DNA of 40,880 nt. Source: an uncultured bacterium (GTDB lineage Bacteria > Bacillota > Clostridia > Lachnospirales > Lachnospiraceae). Position 1 is the stretch's first letter. Every line of letters starts with the position of its first letter. Below the pieces are notes generated by a model. It saw only the letters and a list, made by a program, of their open reading frames with translations. It was not told the origin of the DNA and made no database searches. A program made the position numbers and the translations under genes. Shown piece after piece: positions 6,061 to 14,832 of the stretch. The stretch covers positions 1-40,880 of the forward strand of contig CAMTMP010000034.1 in the NCBI GenBank assembly GCA_947073545.1. The letters are read 5' to 3'.

Positions 6061-6210
6061 ATGCGCACAAGGATCACATTGGCATGTACGGAATGTAAAC
6101 AGCGTAACTACAATACTACAAAGGATAAGAAGACACATCCTGACAGGATGGAGATCAAGAAGTATTGCAGATTCTGCAAGAAGCATACCCTGCATAAGGA
6201 GACGAAGTAA
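6061..6210 (+). CDS. rpmG: Large-subunit ribosomal protein L33, zinc-binding form
   Basis: The 49-residue product carries two CxxC pairs (C9/C12 and C36/C39), the zinc-binding C+ form of bacterial L33. It is a structural component of the 50S subunit near the E site. GGAGGTGGCAAG precedes the ATG. It leads secE and nusG, the usual Bacillota order. Confidence 0.95.
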   Translation: MRTRITLACTECKQRNYNTTKDKKTHPDRMEIKKYCRFCKKHTLHKETK

Positions 6211-6243
6211 ACGTTCGTCGTGTTGAAAAGGAGATATTGAGCT

Positions 6244-6456
6244 ATGGCAGAATCAGCGAAAACAGATAAGAAAGCAGTCAGGTTTTTTGACGGCGTGAAG
6301 GCTGAGTTTAAAAAGATCAGTTGGCCCGATAAGGATTCCCTTCTGAAACAGTCTGTTGCAGTTGTCGTTATTTCCCTTGTGGTGGGGGCAATTATCACGG
6401 TGTTGGATTTTGGCCTGCAGTACGGCGTGGATTTCATTACTACACTGAAATTTTAA
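6244..6456 (+). CDS. secE: Preprotein translocase subunit SecE
   Basis: The 70-residue single-span form is typical of Gram-positive bacteria. A charged N-terminus leads to the conserved EFKKISWPDKDSLLKQS amphipathic helix, followed by one membrane helix (VAVVVISLVVGAIITVL). SecE clamps SecY in the SecYEG channel. AAAGGAG lies upstream of the ATG. It sits between rpmG and nusG. Confidence 0.95.
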   Translation: MAESAKTDKKAVRFFDGVKAEFKKISWPDKDSLLKQSVAVVVISLVVGAIITVLDFGLQYGVDFITTLKF

Positions 6457-6488
6457 GACAATTTTTCTTAAAGACAGGGAGGGTCCGT

Positions 6489-7007
6489 ATGGCAGAGGCA
6501 AATTGGTATGTTGTGCATACTTATTCCGGATATGAGAATAAGGTGAAGGCCAACATAGAGAAGACGATCGAGAACAGACATCTGGAGGAAGAAATTCTGG
6601 AGGTCAGAGTGCCGATGCAGGATGTGACGGAGCTGAAAAACGGTGCGCGCAAGACCGTTCAGAAAAAAATGTTCCCCGGGTATGTTTTGATTAATATGAT
6701 TATGAATGACGACACTTGGTATGTGGTGAGAAATACCAGAGGTGTAACGGGCTTTGTGGGACCGGGAAGCAAGCCGGTGCCGCTGACGGAGGCGGAAATG
6801 AAGCCTCTTGGCATTAAAGTGGAGAATATGAGCGTCGATTTCGCGGAGGGCGACACCATTGCGGTGGTTGCGGGCGTCTGGAAGGACACCGTGGGCGTTG
6901 TGCAGAGAATCGACTATGGCAAGCAGACGGCTACCATCAATGTGGAGCTGTTTGGTAGAGAAACTCCAGTGGAGATCAGCTTTGCGGAAGTCAGAAGTAT
7001 GCGTTAA
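6489..7007 (+). CDS. nusG: Transcription termination/antitermination factor NusG
   Basis: The 172-residue product has the NGN domain (starting WYVVHTYSGYENKVK) with the RNA-polymerase-contact region, and a C-terminal KOW domain (residues ~120-172, EGDTIAVVAGVWKDTVGVVQ). It binds the RNA polymerase clamp and modulates pausing and coupling to translation. GGGAGGGTCCGT lies before the ATG. Length and order are normal for the family. Confidence 0.95.
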   Translation: MAEANWYVVHTYSGYENKVKANIEKTIENRHLEEEILEVRVPMQDVTELKNGARKTVQKKMFPGYVLINMIMNDDTWYVVRNTRGVTGFVGPGSKPVPLTEAEMKPLGIKVENMSVDFAEGDTIAVVAGVWKDTVGVVQRIDYGKQTATINVELFGRETPVEISFAEVRSMR

Positions 7008-7227
7008 CAGTTCGGCCGGAGCGCGTTTTGCGAATCGCGTGGGCTGAATCATGATGTAACAGGTATTTACCCGCTTTTGCGGTGTAGATAGGTGTGGGAG
7101 CCGGTTAGGCGGTTCAGTGTGCTGTGCGCCTGCAATCGAAAACCCGAGCTTGTCTTTTGCAATACCGCAGATTGCGGCAGACAGGTGGAATGGCGTCCGA
7201 ACCACAATATTATTAGGAGGTGCCGAA
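7008..7227 (+). promoter_or_regulatory. nusG-rplK spacer, likely rplKA leader
   Basis: This 220-nt spacer has no ORF with coding character. In this operon class the leader carries the L1 autoregulatory site. I see several short G-rich and hairpin-forming stretches, including GATGTAACAGGTATTTACC and an imperfect ATACCGCAGATTGCGGCA stem, but I cannot define the site. Confidence 0.35.
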
Positions 7228-7653
7228 ATGGCAAAGAAAGTAGAAGGATACATCAAGTTACAGATCCCTGCTGGTAAGGCAACACCAGCGCCCCCGGTTG
7301 GGCCTGCACTCGGTCAGCACGGGGTTAACATCGTTGAATTTACGAAACAGTTCAATGCAAGAACAGCCGACAAGGGTGATGTGATCATCCCGGTTGTTAT
7401 CACAGTGTATGCAGACAGAAGCTTCAGTTTTATCACGAAGACTCCTCCTGCTGCGGTACTTTTGAAGAAGGCATGCAACATCAAATCCGGTTCCGCTGTA
7501 CCTAACAAGACGAAGGTGGCGACCATCTCCAAGGCGAAGCTGCAGGAGATCGCTGAGATGAAGATGCCTGATCTGAACGCGGCAAGCGTTGAGGCGGCGA
7601 TGAGCATGATCGCCGGTACTGCGAGAAGCATGGGTATCACAGTAGAAGAGTAA
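7228..7653 (+). CDS. rplK: Large-subunit ribosomal protein L11
   Basis: The 141-residue product contains the proline-rich N-terminal switch ([20 protein letters not shown]) and a C-terminal rRNA-binding domain. It is part of the GTPase-associated centre. ATG 7228 is chosen over a longer upstream frame because TTAGGAGGTGCCGAA precedes it and [12 protein letters not shown] is the conserved start. It forms an operon with rplA (13-nt gap). Confidence 0.95.
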   Translation: MAKKVEGYIKLQIPAGKATPAPPVGPALGQHGVNIVEFTKQFNARTADKGDVIIPVVITVYADRSFSFITKTPPAAVLLKKACNIKSGSAVPNKTKVATISKAKLQEIAEMKMPDLNAASVEAAMSMIAGTARSMGITVEE

Positions 7654-7666
7654 TGGAGGGTTCGAG

Positions 7667-8356
7667 ATGAAACGTGGAAAAAAATATCAGGAGGCGGCTA
7701 AGCTGGTAGATCGCACGATGCAGTACGACACAGCCGAGGCGATTGCCTTAGTGAAAAAGACAGCAACAGCAAAGTTTGACGAGACGGTAGAGGTTCATAT
7801 TAAGACCGGGTGTGACGGCCGTCACGCAGAGCAGCAGATTCGTGGCGCGGTGGTACTGCCTAACGGAACCGGTAAGACGGTTCGCGTGCTGGTATTTGCA
7901 AAGGGCGACAAGGTAAACGAGGCGGAGGCTGCAGGCGCTGATCATGTAGGCGGCGACGAGCTGATCCCCAAGATCCAGAACGAAGGCTGGCTTGACTTTG
8001 ACGTAGTGGTAGCAACCCCCGATATGATGGGCGTTGTCGGCCGTCTCGGTAAGGTTCTCGGCCCGAAAGGCCTGATGCCCAACCCGAAGGCAGGTACGGT
8101 TACCATGGACGTAGCAAAAGCAATCAGCGATATCAAAGCCGGTAAGATCGAGTACAGACTGGATAAGGCAAACATCATCCACGTACCTGTAGGCAAGACC
8201 TCTTTCGAGGAGGGCAAGCTTCAGGAGAACTTCGATGCGCTGATGGAGGCGATTGTCAAGGCAAAGCCCGCTGCGCTTAAGGGACAGTATCTCAGAAGCA
8301 TTACGCTGGCAACTACCATGGGCCCCGGCGTGAAAGTGAACGTGGCGAAATATTAG
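7667..8356 (+). CDS. rplA: Large-subunit ribosomal protein L1
   Basis: The 229-residue product is full-length for bacterial L1. It contains the conserved [14 protein letters not shown] segment and the [15 protein letters not shown] region. It forms the L1 stalk and represses its own operon by binding the leader mRNA. The gene normally precedes rplJ in this operon. Here a terminator-like hairpin follows, and rplJ is 16.5 kb away. Confidence 0.95.
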   Translation: MKRGKKYQEAAKLVDRTMQYDTAEAIALVKKTATAKFDETVEVHIKTGCDGRHAEQQIRGAVVLPNGTGKTVRVLVFAKGDKVNEAEAAGADHVGGDELIPKIQNEGWLDFDVVVATPDMMGVVGRLGKVLGPKGLMPNPKAGTVTMDVAKAISDIKAGKIEYRLDKANIIHVPVGKTSFEEGKLQENFDALMEAIVKAKPAALKGQYLRSITLATTMGPGVKVNVAKY

Positions 8357-8399
8357 AGTGAAAAACGCGAGAATTACAATGATGCAGAAATAGACAGAA

Positions 8400-8432
8400 G
8401 AGCGGTGTGCTGTTGCATGCCGCTTTCTTTTG
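8400..8432 (+). terminator. Terminator of rplKA
   Basis: AGCGG (8401-8405) pairs with CCGCT (8420-8424), followed by TTCTTTT. Confidence 0.55.
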
Positions 8433-8441
8433 CGTGTCTGT

Positions 8442-9200
8442 TTATGGTTTCAAGGGCAGGGTCAAAAGAAACAGCGCGCCCTTTCCGGGTGCGTCCGAGA
8501 CAGTGAGCGTCCTTCTGTGGGCTGAAACGATTTCTTTCGCCACCGCAAGCCCCAGACCGTGATGTCCTTTTTCCTGCCTGACGGAGGAAGAATCAGGGTT
8601 GATGCGGTAGAAGCGGTCGAAAATTTTCTCTTTCTCCCCGTCGGGAATGCCGCCGCCGTTGTCCTGTACGCCGACTGTCATTTCTTTTTCGTAAGAACCT
8701 TCGGCGATGAAGAAAAGGATCGTACTTCCGGCGGGTGTGTGCGACAGGGCGTTGTGCAGAAGGATATGACACACTTGTCGTATTCTTCCCTGGTCGCAGT
8801 CGCACAGCGGCAGTTCGGCTTCGGGGAGACGGATGGAGAGCAGATGTCCGCTGTCGGCGGCAAGCGGCAGGAAGTTTTCGTAGGTTTCAAGAAGAAGCGT
8901 CTGCAAATCCGTTTTCGTTATTTGAAGGGTCAGTCCATGGCTGTCCGCGCGGGAGAGGGTGAGAAGCTGCTCGAGCATGCCGGACATCTGTGCGCCTTCC
9001 CTTGCGATCACCTGAAAAAAGGGTTTTTGCTCTGCGGGGGACGCTTTTTCGCAGGCGGAGGCGCTTGAGAGGATGACGGCAAGCGGCGTGCGCAGTTCAT
9101 GGGAAACGCTGGCAATGAAGCGGTTCTGGCTTTCCTGGGAAGCGAGAAGGGGCTGTAAAAGCCGTCCCGTGAAATACCAGCAGAAGAGCGCAAGGCGTTG
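8442..9200 (-). pseudogene. Sensor histidine kinase, 5'-truncated
   Basis: The reading frame includes the end of a membrane helix (LALFCWYFTGR), then the H-box RFIASVSHELRTPLAVI. An N-box-like region (HNALSHTPAG), G1 (VQDNGGGIPDGEKEKIFDRFY) and G2 (HHGLGLAVAKEIV) follow. This is a complete catalytic core with dimerisation helices. The N-terminal sensor and first membrane helix are absent. The frame stays open upstream to a stop at 9258-9260, but no plausible start codon or Shine-Dalgarno is present. The only in-frame start-like codon, at 9011, would omit the phosphorylated histidine. No response regulator adjoins it. It is probably a remnant left by a rearrangement. Confidence 0.75.
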
Positions 9201-9218
9201 AGACGAGTCAATTGCATT

Positions 9219-9247
9219 TTGCCATGACGGTTGTTTAATGTTATAAT
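9219..9247 (+). promoter_or_regulatory. Promoter of the CapA-family gene (leaderless)
   Basis: TTGCCA (9219-9224), 17-bp spacer, TATAAT (9242-9247). The start codon at 9254 lies six bases past the -10 box, so transcription would begin at or beside the ATG. Confidence 0.65.
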
Positions 9248-9253
9248 GGTCGC

Positions 9254-10579
9254 ATGGCTAAGAAAAGATCGCGTAAAAACAAGAAGAAAAAGAGAATAAG
9301 GTTTCATCGGAGTTTTTTCCTTCCCTTTCTCATCACACTGACGGCGGCGGTGGCGGCGGGGGTTTTCGCTCTGGCGGCGCATCAATGGATTATGGAGCCG
9401 GTGAAAACGAAAGAGACGGATGCCCTGCAGGCGGATCGGGAGAGCCGGACGCCGGAGGCAGAAAATACAGAGGCGGAGGGAGCCGGAACGGAGGCTGTCG
9501 GAGACGATACAGAGCTGACCGGAACGGAGCCGGAGCCGGAACCGGAGAATGTTTCCAGATATCAGGAGGTGCTGGACGACCCCGCTTATATGGAAGAGAA
9601 CGGCATTTATGCGAAAGAGCCTGCGGAGTCTGGGCGGGTGACCATGACTTTCGCGGGGGATATCCTTTTTGACACGAATTACGCCATTATGGGGACTGTG
9701 GGTCCAAGCGGCGACATTTCCAGAGGTGTGACACCGGAAGTGATCGAGCGGATGCAGGCGGCGGACATTATGATGCTCAACAATGAGTTTGCCTATTCCG
9801 ACAGGGGCGCGCCTTTGGAGGAGAAGCAGTTTACTTTCCGGGCAAAACCGGAGACGGCAGCGTACCTGAACGATATGGGAGTGGATATCGTGTCTTTGGC
9901 CAATAACCATGCCTACGATTACGGACCGGAGGCGCTGACGGATACCCTTCATACACTGCGTGAGGCGGGGATTCCCTATGTGGGGGCCGGACGGAATATC
10001 GGTGAGGCGAGAAAGCCTGTCTACTATATCGTGGGAGACATCAAGATCGCCTTTGTGTCTGCGACTCAGATCGAGCGTCTGGACACGCCGGACACGAAGG
10101 AGGCCACAGAGACCTCGCCGGGCGTTTTCCGCTGCTGGAACGGGGCGAAACTTTTGGAGACGATCCGGGAGGCGGCAGACAACAGTGACTTCGTGGTAGT
10201 CTATGTCCATTGGGGGACGGAGAATCAGGCGGAGCTGGACTGGGCGCAGCTAAAGCAGGCACCGGAGCTGATTGCGGCGGGGGCGGATCTGGTGATCGGG
10301 GATCATCCCCACTGTCTCCAGCCCATCGGTGTGATTCAGGGCGTGCCCGTGATCTACAGTCTGGGTAATTTCTGGTTTAATTCAAAGACCTTGGACACCG
10401 GTATGGTTGAGGTGACGATCGACGAGACAGGAATCGTGAGCTATCAGTTTATTCCCTGTCTGCAGAGCGGATGCAAAACCACGCTTTTGCAGGATGCCGA
10501 GAAGGAGCGGGTGCTTGCCTATATGCGCAGCATTTCCGAGGGCGTGCAGATTGACGAGGACGGGTTTGTGAGCTGGTAA
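9254..10579 (+). CDS. CapA-family (PGA_cap) membrane-anchored metallophosphatase-like protein
   Basis: The 441-residue product has a strongly basic N-terminus (KKRSRKNKKKKR), one membrane helix (residues ~22-44) and an acidic Glu/Thr/Gly linker. A CapA-type domain follows, with TMTFAGDILFD, NNEFAYSDRG, VSLANNHAYDYG, VYVHWGTE and LVIGDHPHCLQP. These Asp, Asn and His motifs form the metal-centre pattern of the calcineurin-like CapA fold. CapA is named for poly-gamma-glutamate capsule synthesis, but no capB or capC genes are nearby. The role is therefore best given as extracytoplasmic CapA-like enzyme of unknown substrate. The start codon is almost at the predicted transcription start, and no Shine-Dalgarno is present. 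Confidence 0.85.
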   Translation: MAKKRSRKNKKKKRIRFHRSFFLPFLITLTAAVAAGVFALAAHQWIMEPVKTKETDALQADRESRTPEAENTEAEGAGTEAVGDDTELTGTEPEPEPENVSRYQEVLDDPAYMEENGIYAKEPAESGRVTMTFAGDILFDTNYAIMGTVGPSGDISRGVTPEVIERMQAADIMMLNNEFAYSDRGAPLEEKQFTFRAKPETAAYLNDMGVDIVSLANNHAYDYGPEALTDTLHTLREAGIPYVGAGRNIGEARKPVYYIVGDIKIAFVSATQIERLDTPDTKEATETSPGVFRCWNGAKLLETIREAADNSDFVVVYVHWGTENQAELDWAQLKQAPELIAAGADLVIGDHPHCLQPIGVIQGVPVIYSLGNFWFNSKTLDTGMVEVTIDETGIVSYQFIPCLQSGCKTTLLQDAEKERVLAYMRSISEGVQIDEDGFVSW

Positions 10580-10725
10580 ACGATTCCAAAACATACCTTG
10601 ATCAAACGGAGAGTGAAAATGCGGCATATTTTCATGGAATGAAACTTTCCGGACGGATGAATCGTATTACCTATAAAGGCGCATTTGATTGAGACAGAAA
10701 TGTTTTGCCGGAAAGGAAAAGAGCG

Positions 10726-12123
10726 ATGAACATAGGAAACAAATATGCTTCGTGGATGCATAATGCGACACAGCCGGGATATGCAGGCCACGCTGCGCGG
10801 ACAGGGAAAGAAGGTGCGGATAAGCCCTTTTTTGGCGGCAGCAGAGAAAATGACGAAAGTGTCATAAATGATGCGGCTTCCGGCAAGACGGAGGCGGAAG
10901 AAAAAAGAGAAGAGAAAAAAGCGGAAGATATGACCTACCGCGAGCAGATTCTTGCCCACATGGAGGAGATGGCGAAAAAGGTGAGGGAAGGCAGGGTAGA
11001 GCCGACCTTTCAGACGGGTGCGCAGTCTTTTACCATAAAGGAATGGGAAAAACTGTTGGCGGATTTTGACGACGCGGAGGAGGCGCTGCAGGAGCAGATC
11101 AAGGAGTTGATCGCGGAGGCGGAGAAGCAGGCTGCCAAGGAAGCGATGAGAAGGGAAGCGGAGGGTAAGCCTGACGCGGACGGGACAGACACGACGATTG
11201 TGACAAGTGTGTCAGTTCCAGAGGCGGCCCGGACGCAGGCGCCTTCGGGTGGCAGTGTAGTGAATCCCGAGACGTCTTCGGGAAGCAGTGCGGCGGCTTC
11301 CGGGAAAAAAACGCGGGAGATAGCCGGTACGGACGATAATTGTACAGACGTAGAGGTGACAGACCCGGATGAGCTTGTGGAGCTGCTTACGGGGGAAGTG
11401 ACCAAGGCCGCCTTTCCCACCGACGATCCCCAGAAAAAGCATTGGTTTATCACCTGCTACTCGCAGGAAGGGATCTGGTGCAAGGAGGCTTATTACGAGA
11501 ACGGCAAGTGGGTGAACAAAGACTGCTTCCGGCTTCCCTATACGGAACCGGGACAGTACGAAAAGGTGATGGCGTTTATACAGCGCTTCCCGCAGGATGC
11601 GAACCTGCGTTTTACCAGCAGCGAAGCGTTCTGGAAGGACTTTCTGGCGGGAGAGATCGACGAGGACGATTTTGTCAACTTTTTCGAGACTTCCACCGAC
11701 AAGGACGGTGTGCCCGACTACACTTATGAGAAGGACGGCTCCACTTATATTGACAGAGAGAAGGCCAAGTATGCCAAATACATGAACGGCTTTGGCGCGT
11801 ATTTTTATACGGCGGAGGAGATGGATCTGCTCTGGCGTGGCATCATCCACGAAAACCGCAAGGGATTACAGAAAATCTCCGACTACGACGGTCAAATGAC
11901 GGTCCCGGAGGATGCGAAGAACGAAAAGACAAAGGATGCAGAAGACCTTGAAACACAGATCATCACCAAGGCTGACGGTTCTACGGTGCTTGAGATCAAG
12001 ACCAGCTTTGGCGTGATGGAGGTGGAAATCACGGAGGCGCAGAAGTTCGGATTACAGTATGAAGCTCGTCCGAAAGCGGGAGCCGGGACGCAGCGGTTTG
12101 CGGCGCCGCCAGTATATGTGTGA
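10726..12123 (+). CDS. Hypothetical protein, 465 aa, coiled-coil N-terminal half
   Basis: The ATG at 10726 is chosen because GGAAAGGAAAAG precedes it, giving a start MNIGNKYASWMHNATQPGY. Residues about 50-150 are a Glu/Lys/Ala-rich likely coiled coil (YREQILAHMEEMAKKVREG, EEALQEQIKELIAEAEKQ). A Ser/Ala/Gly-rich linker follows. The C-terminal half is more globular (KHWFITCYSQEGIWCKEAY, YFYTAEEMDLLWRG). There is no signal peptide or membrane helix. I do not recognise the family. It lies between the CapA-family gene and an MFS exporter, on the same strand as both. Confidence 0.75.
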   Translation: MNIGNKYASWMHNATQPGYAGHAARTGKEGADKPFFGGSRENDESVINDAASGKTEAEEKREEKKAEDMTYREQILAHMEEMAKKVREGRVEPTFQTGAQSFTIKEWEKLLADFDDAEEALQEQIKELIAEAEKQAAKEAMRREAEGKPDADGTDTTIVTSVSVPEAARTQAPSGGSVVNPETSSGSSAAASGKKTREIAGTDDNCTDVEVTDPDELVELLTGEVTKAAFPTDDPQKKHWFITCYSQEGIWCKEAYYENGKWVNKDCFRLPYTEPGQYEKVMAFIQRFPQDANLRFTSSEAFWKDFLAGEIDEDDFVNFFETSTDKDGVPDYTYEKDGSTYIDREKAKYAKYMNGFGAYFYTAEEMDLLWRGIIHENRKGLQKISDYDGQMTVPEDAKNEKTKDAEDLETQIITKADGSTVLEIKTSFGVMEVEITEAQKFGLQYEARPKAGAGTQRFAAPPVYV

Positions 12124-12180
12124 CGGCGGTTCTGCCTTTTGAGAGGTAAGGTGAGGCTATGAGCAGGGCGGGAAGCCGGA

Positions 12181-13455
12181 ATGATGAATAAGAATTTTTA
12201 CGTTGTGTGGATTTCAAGACTGGTTTCTATTTTGGGCAGCAGTTTAACCACATTCGGTGTCAGCGTTTGGGTTTATGGAGAAACGGGAAAAGCGACGCCT
12301 ATGGCTGTTACCATGCTCTGCTCGATATTGCCGTCTGTTATTTTTGCACCATTAAGCGGTATCGTCTGTGATTATTTTAATCGGAAAAAGGTTATTCTTA
12401 CAGCAGACTCGGTCGCTGCCGTGACGAGTCTGCTGTTGCTGCTGTATCTGATGACGGAAAGATTTGACTTTGGGATAATCTGTGCCTTTAATTTTATTAA
12501 CGCGACGGCAAATATGTTGGATAATAATGCATATCAGGCTTCTTTATCCACATTGGTGAACGAAAATGATATAAAGAAGGCAGGAGGCTTGAACCAGATC
12601 ATTGATTCCATCAGCAGTATCATTGCGCCTGTCTGCGCCGGAATTTTATATTACCCTGTCGGTTTAAAGGGATTATTGGTTATTGATTTATGTACGTTTA
12701 TTGTTGCGGTGTTAATTTTTGTCACAGTGCCGGCGTGCGTTTTTTCGGATTTGGATAAAGAAAAAAGGGAACATAAAAATATCTTTGAGGACATTTCGGC
12801 CGGCTTTCGGTTTATATTCTCCGTTAGGGGATTGACCTTGTTAATGATATTTTTTGCCGCTTTTAATTTTCTTCTGAATGTTTCGGATTCACTGACAGAA
12901 CCATTGGTATTGTCTCTGGGCAGCAGTTTCGACATGGGGCTTGTAAAGATGGCCGGAGGGGTGGGTCTTTTTCTCGGCAGTCTATTCGCTGCCGGAAAGG
13001 GCATGAAATCTTCTTATGGCCGGAGTATTTTTATCTCAGCAATTGTGACGGGTGTGTCATTATGCGTTATGGGGATCAGAAATAATATGTATTTCGTTAT
13101 TTTAGGCGAATTTATGTTCCTGTTCGTAACGCCTGTTGTAAATACACTGGCGGGAACCTTATGGATTTTAGAGACGCCGAAAGAATTGCAGGGCAGGGTA
13201 TACGCGGCCAGAAGTATGGCGGCCAAATGCATCATTCCCTTTTCCTATTTACTGGTCGGCCCGATGGCAGACAGCTGGATTCCGGCGTTTTTGCAGAAAT
13301 ATCCGAACGCCCGTAAAGCGATTCAAGTGGCTTTAAATGAAGGAAACCTTAATTACAGATTGGTGTATGTGCTGGCCGGAATGGCGGCAATTATTTTTGC
13401 ATTGCTCTTTTTCTCCCAAAAGGAATTGCGAAATATTGGGCAAATATTGAGGTAA
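12181..13455 (+). CDS. MFS transporter, MefA/MdtG-like efflux type
   Basis: The 424-residue product has about twelve hydrophobic helices in two halves. The loop between helices 2 and 3 carries the MFS motif region (GIVCDYFNRKKVILTADS). The start MNKNFYVVWISRLVSILGSS and overall length match the MFS_3/MefA group of drug exporters. The substrate cannot be read from sequence. The start may be the first or second of two consecutive ATGs. The last codons overlap a 16-bp sequence repeated at 24633-24648. Confidence 0.85.
   Translation: MMNKNFYVVWISRLVSILGSSLTTFGVSVWVYGETGKATPMAVTMLCSILPSVIFAPLSGIVCDYFNRKKVILTADSVAAVTSLLLLLYLMTERFDFGIICAFNFINATANMLDNNAYQASLSTLVNENDIKKAGGLNQIIDSISSIIAPVCAGILYYPVGLKGLLVIDLCTFIVAVLIFVTVPACVFSDLDKEKREHKNIFEDISAGFRFIFSVRGLTLLMIFFAAFNFLLNVSDSLTEPLVLSLGSSFDMGLVKMAGGVGLFLGSLFAAGKGMKSSYGRSIFISAIVTGVSLCVMGIRNNMYFVILGEFMFLFVTPVVNTLAGTLWILETPKELQGRVYAARSMAAKCIIPFSYLLVGPMADSWIPAFLQKYPNARKAIQVALNEGNLNYRLVYVLAGMAAIIFALLFFSQKELRNIGQILR
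13437..13452 (+). repeat. Candidate left attachment repeat of E2
   Basis: ATTGGGCAAATATTGA, identical to 24633-24648. Confidence 0.5.
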
Positions 13456-13508
13456 TTTGCAACAATAAAATCAAGAATTGAAATATTTTGTGATATTTTC
13501 ACAATAAA

Positions 13509-13556
13509 ACAGGCTGTATATGATCCCGATCCAGGGGTATACAGCCTGTCTGTTTT
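13509..13556 (+). terminator. Terminator downstream of the MFS gene
   Basis: ACAGGCTGTATA (13509-13520) pairs perfectly with TATACAGCCTGT (13538-13549), followed by CTGTTTTGTG. Confidence 0.75.
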
Positions 13557-13632
13557 GTGTATTTTTACTAAAGCCTTATTTTGCGGTATAGAAAATAAAG
13601 GTACTTCGTGTACCATTCCGTCACTAACCCAA

Positions 13633-13694
13633 CCCTTCCTACCCCCACTAGGCGGCGTGAAATACCCCCCGCCAAGTGCCCTCCGTAGGAAGGG
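13633..13694. other. 62-nt bipartite hairpin beside the transposase 3' end
   Basis: The outer arms CCCTTCCTAC (13633-13642) and GTAGGAAGGG (13685-13694) pair perfectly. The inner arms ACTAGGCGG (13647-13655) and CCGCCAAGT (13669-13677) pair with one mismatch. No T-run follows on either strand, so it is unlikely to be a simple terminator. It could be a single-strand origin, packaging or transposon-end signal. Confidence 0.6.
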
Positions 13695-13697
13695 CTA

Positions 13698-14738
13698 TTA
13701 TGCCGTGACCGCTCCCAGATATTTTCTAAACAAGTTACTTGAGAGACCGCCCAGAATCTTCCGGGGGTAATTGTTGATCCATGACTCCACCATCGCGATC
13801 TGGGAGGGTGTGACCTCATCAAAGTTTGTCCCTTTTGGGAAAAAGCGGCGGATCATGCGGTTTATGTTCTCATTAGTGCCTCGTTCATATGAGGAATACG
13901 GGTGGCAGTAGTAAACGGTTGTCCGTGGCTGCTTCGTGGCTATACTCTTTTCAATCCCTTTTGCATCTAAAAATTCAACGCCATTATCACAAGTGATTGT
14001 TTTAAATTTTTCCCGGAATACCTTGCTTCCGTACTTCTTTTCAAGACGATTAAGGGCACGGACTACCGTGCAGGATTTCTTATTGCGGATTTTCATAATA
14101 ATTTCTTCCCGGGACATGCGTTCTGACAGAACCAGCAGACAGGAAAGACCTGTGTTTTGTGCGCTGACAACAGTGTCCATCTCCCAATGCCCGTACTGGT
14201 CCCGATCAAGTACGTTTTTCGGACGTTCCTCTATAGAGCGGCCTTTGCGGTTATTTAATGAAACTGTGGACTTTTCCTCTTTTTTCTTTTTCTTTCCGGG
14301 CTTCTTATAAGGCAGATCAGCGTTACTGACATTCAAGAACAAACCCATATCGAGATAATTGTAAATTGTTTTGGGGCAGAGTGTTGTACTAAACTGCAGA
14401 CCTTCATTCTCAGCATGTCTGATCAGGGCTTCAGGGGAGTACTTTTTCTCCCGGATCATGGTTTCTATGTATGCCGCAAGCTCATGATCGGAACCAATTT
14501 TCAGATTACGTCCCCGATTAGACGTGGATTTCTCATAAACCATCTGGGCGTAGTCGGCTTTATAGACATAGTGTTCGGACAGAAGGGAATCAAGCTGCTT
14601 CACGGTGCCCCGTTCGATTTCTTTGTAAAGCGTGTTGTACTTGATACCGAGGACTTTAGATATTCTTGGCTTGGTATACTTTTCTTTGAGGAGCAGTTCG
14701 ATCTCATATCTTTGTCTTTCCGTGATGTAATTTCCCAT
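13698..14738 (-). CDS. IS30-family DDE transposase (probable phage integrase)
   Basis: The 346-residue product from ATG 14738 (AAGGAAA upstream) has an N-terminal HTH of IS30 type (ITERQRYEIELLLKE, SKVLGIKYNTLYKEI). The catalytic core shows D188 (HWEMDTV), D251 (ITCDNGVEF) and E285 (SSYERGTNEN). The last two are separated by exactly 33 residues, as in D-D-(33)-E IS30 enzymes. The gene appears intact. It lies within the repeat-bounded E2 region and no obvious short IS ends flank it. IS30-type transposases are known in some filamentous phages (Spiroplasma SpV1 group), so this may be the integrase of E2 rather than a separate insertion sequence. Confidence 0.85.
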   Translation of the reverse strand: MGNYITERQRYEIELLLKEKYTKPRISKVLGIKYNTLYKEIERGTVKQLDSLLSEHYVYKADYAQMVYEKSTSNRGRNLKIGSDHELAAYIETMIREKKYSPEALIRHAENEGLQFSTTLCPKTIYNYLDMGLFLNVSNADLPYKKPGKKKKKEEKSTVSLNNRKGRSIEERPKNVLDRDQYGHWEMDTVVSAQNTGLSCLLVLSERMSREEIIMKIRNKKSCTVVRALNRLEKKYGSKVFREKFKTITCDNGVEFLDAKGIEKSIATKQPRTTVYYCHPYSSYERGTNENINRMIRRFFPKGTNFDEVTPSQIAMVESWINNYPRKILGGLSSNLFRKYLGAVTA

Positions 14739-14764
14739 AAAAATTTCCTTTTTTTCCACTGTGT

Positions 14765-14832
14765 CACAAAAAAATCATGTCATAAAGGGTGAAATGCACG
14801 CTGCGCGCCCTTTACAACATGATATTTTTGTG
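14765..14832. other. Long inverted repeat upstream of the transposase
   Basis: Arms 14765-14780 and 14817-14832 are 16 bp with one mismatch (CACAAAAAAATCATGT/ACATGATATTTTTGTG). Inner arms TAAAGGG (14783-14789) and CCCTTTA (14808-14814) match perfectly. It could be a bidirectional terminator, a transposase binding end or a second-strand origin. Confidence 0.6.

Noticed and set aside
9008..10210. Long minus-strand frame (400 codons) opposite the CapA-family gene
   Set aside because: Composition is Arg/His/Leu-rich antisense shadow. The plus-strand frame has clear CapA motifs.
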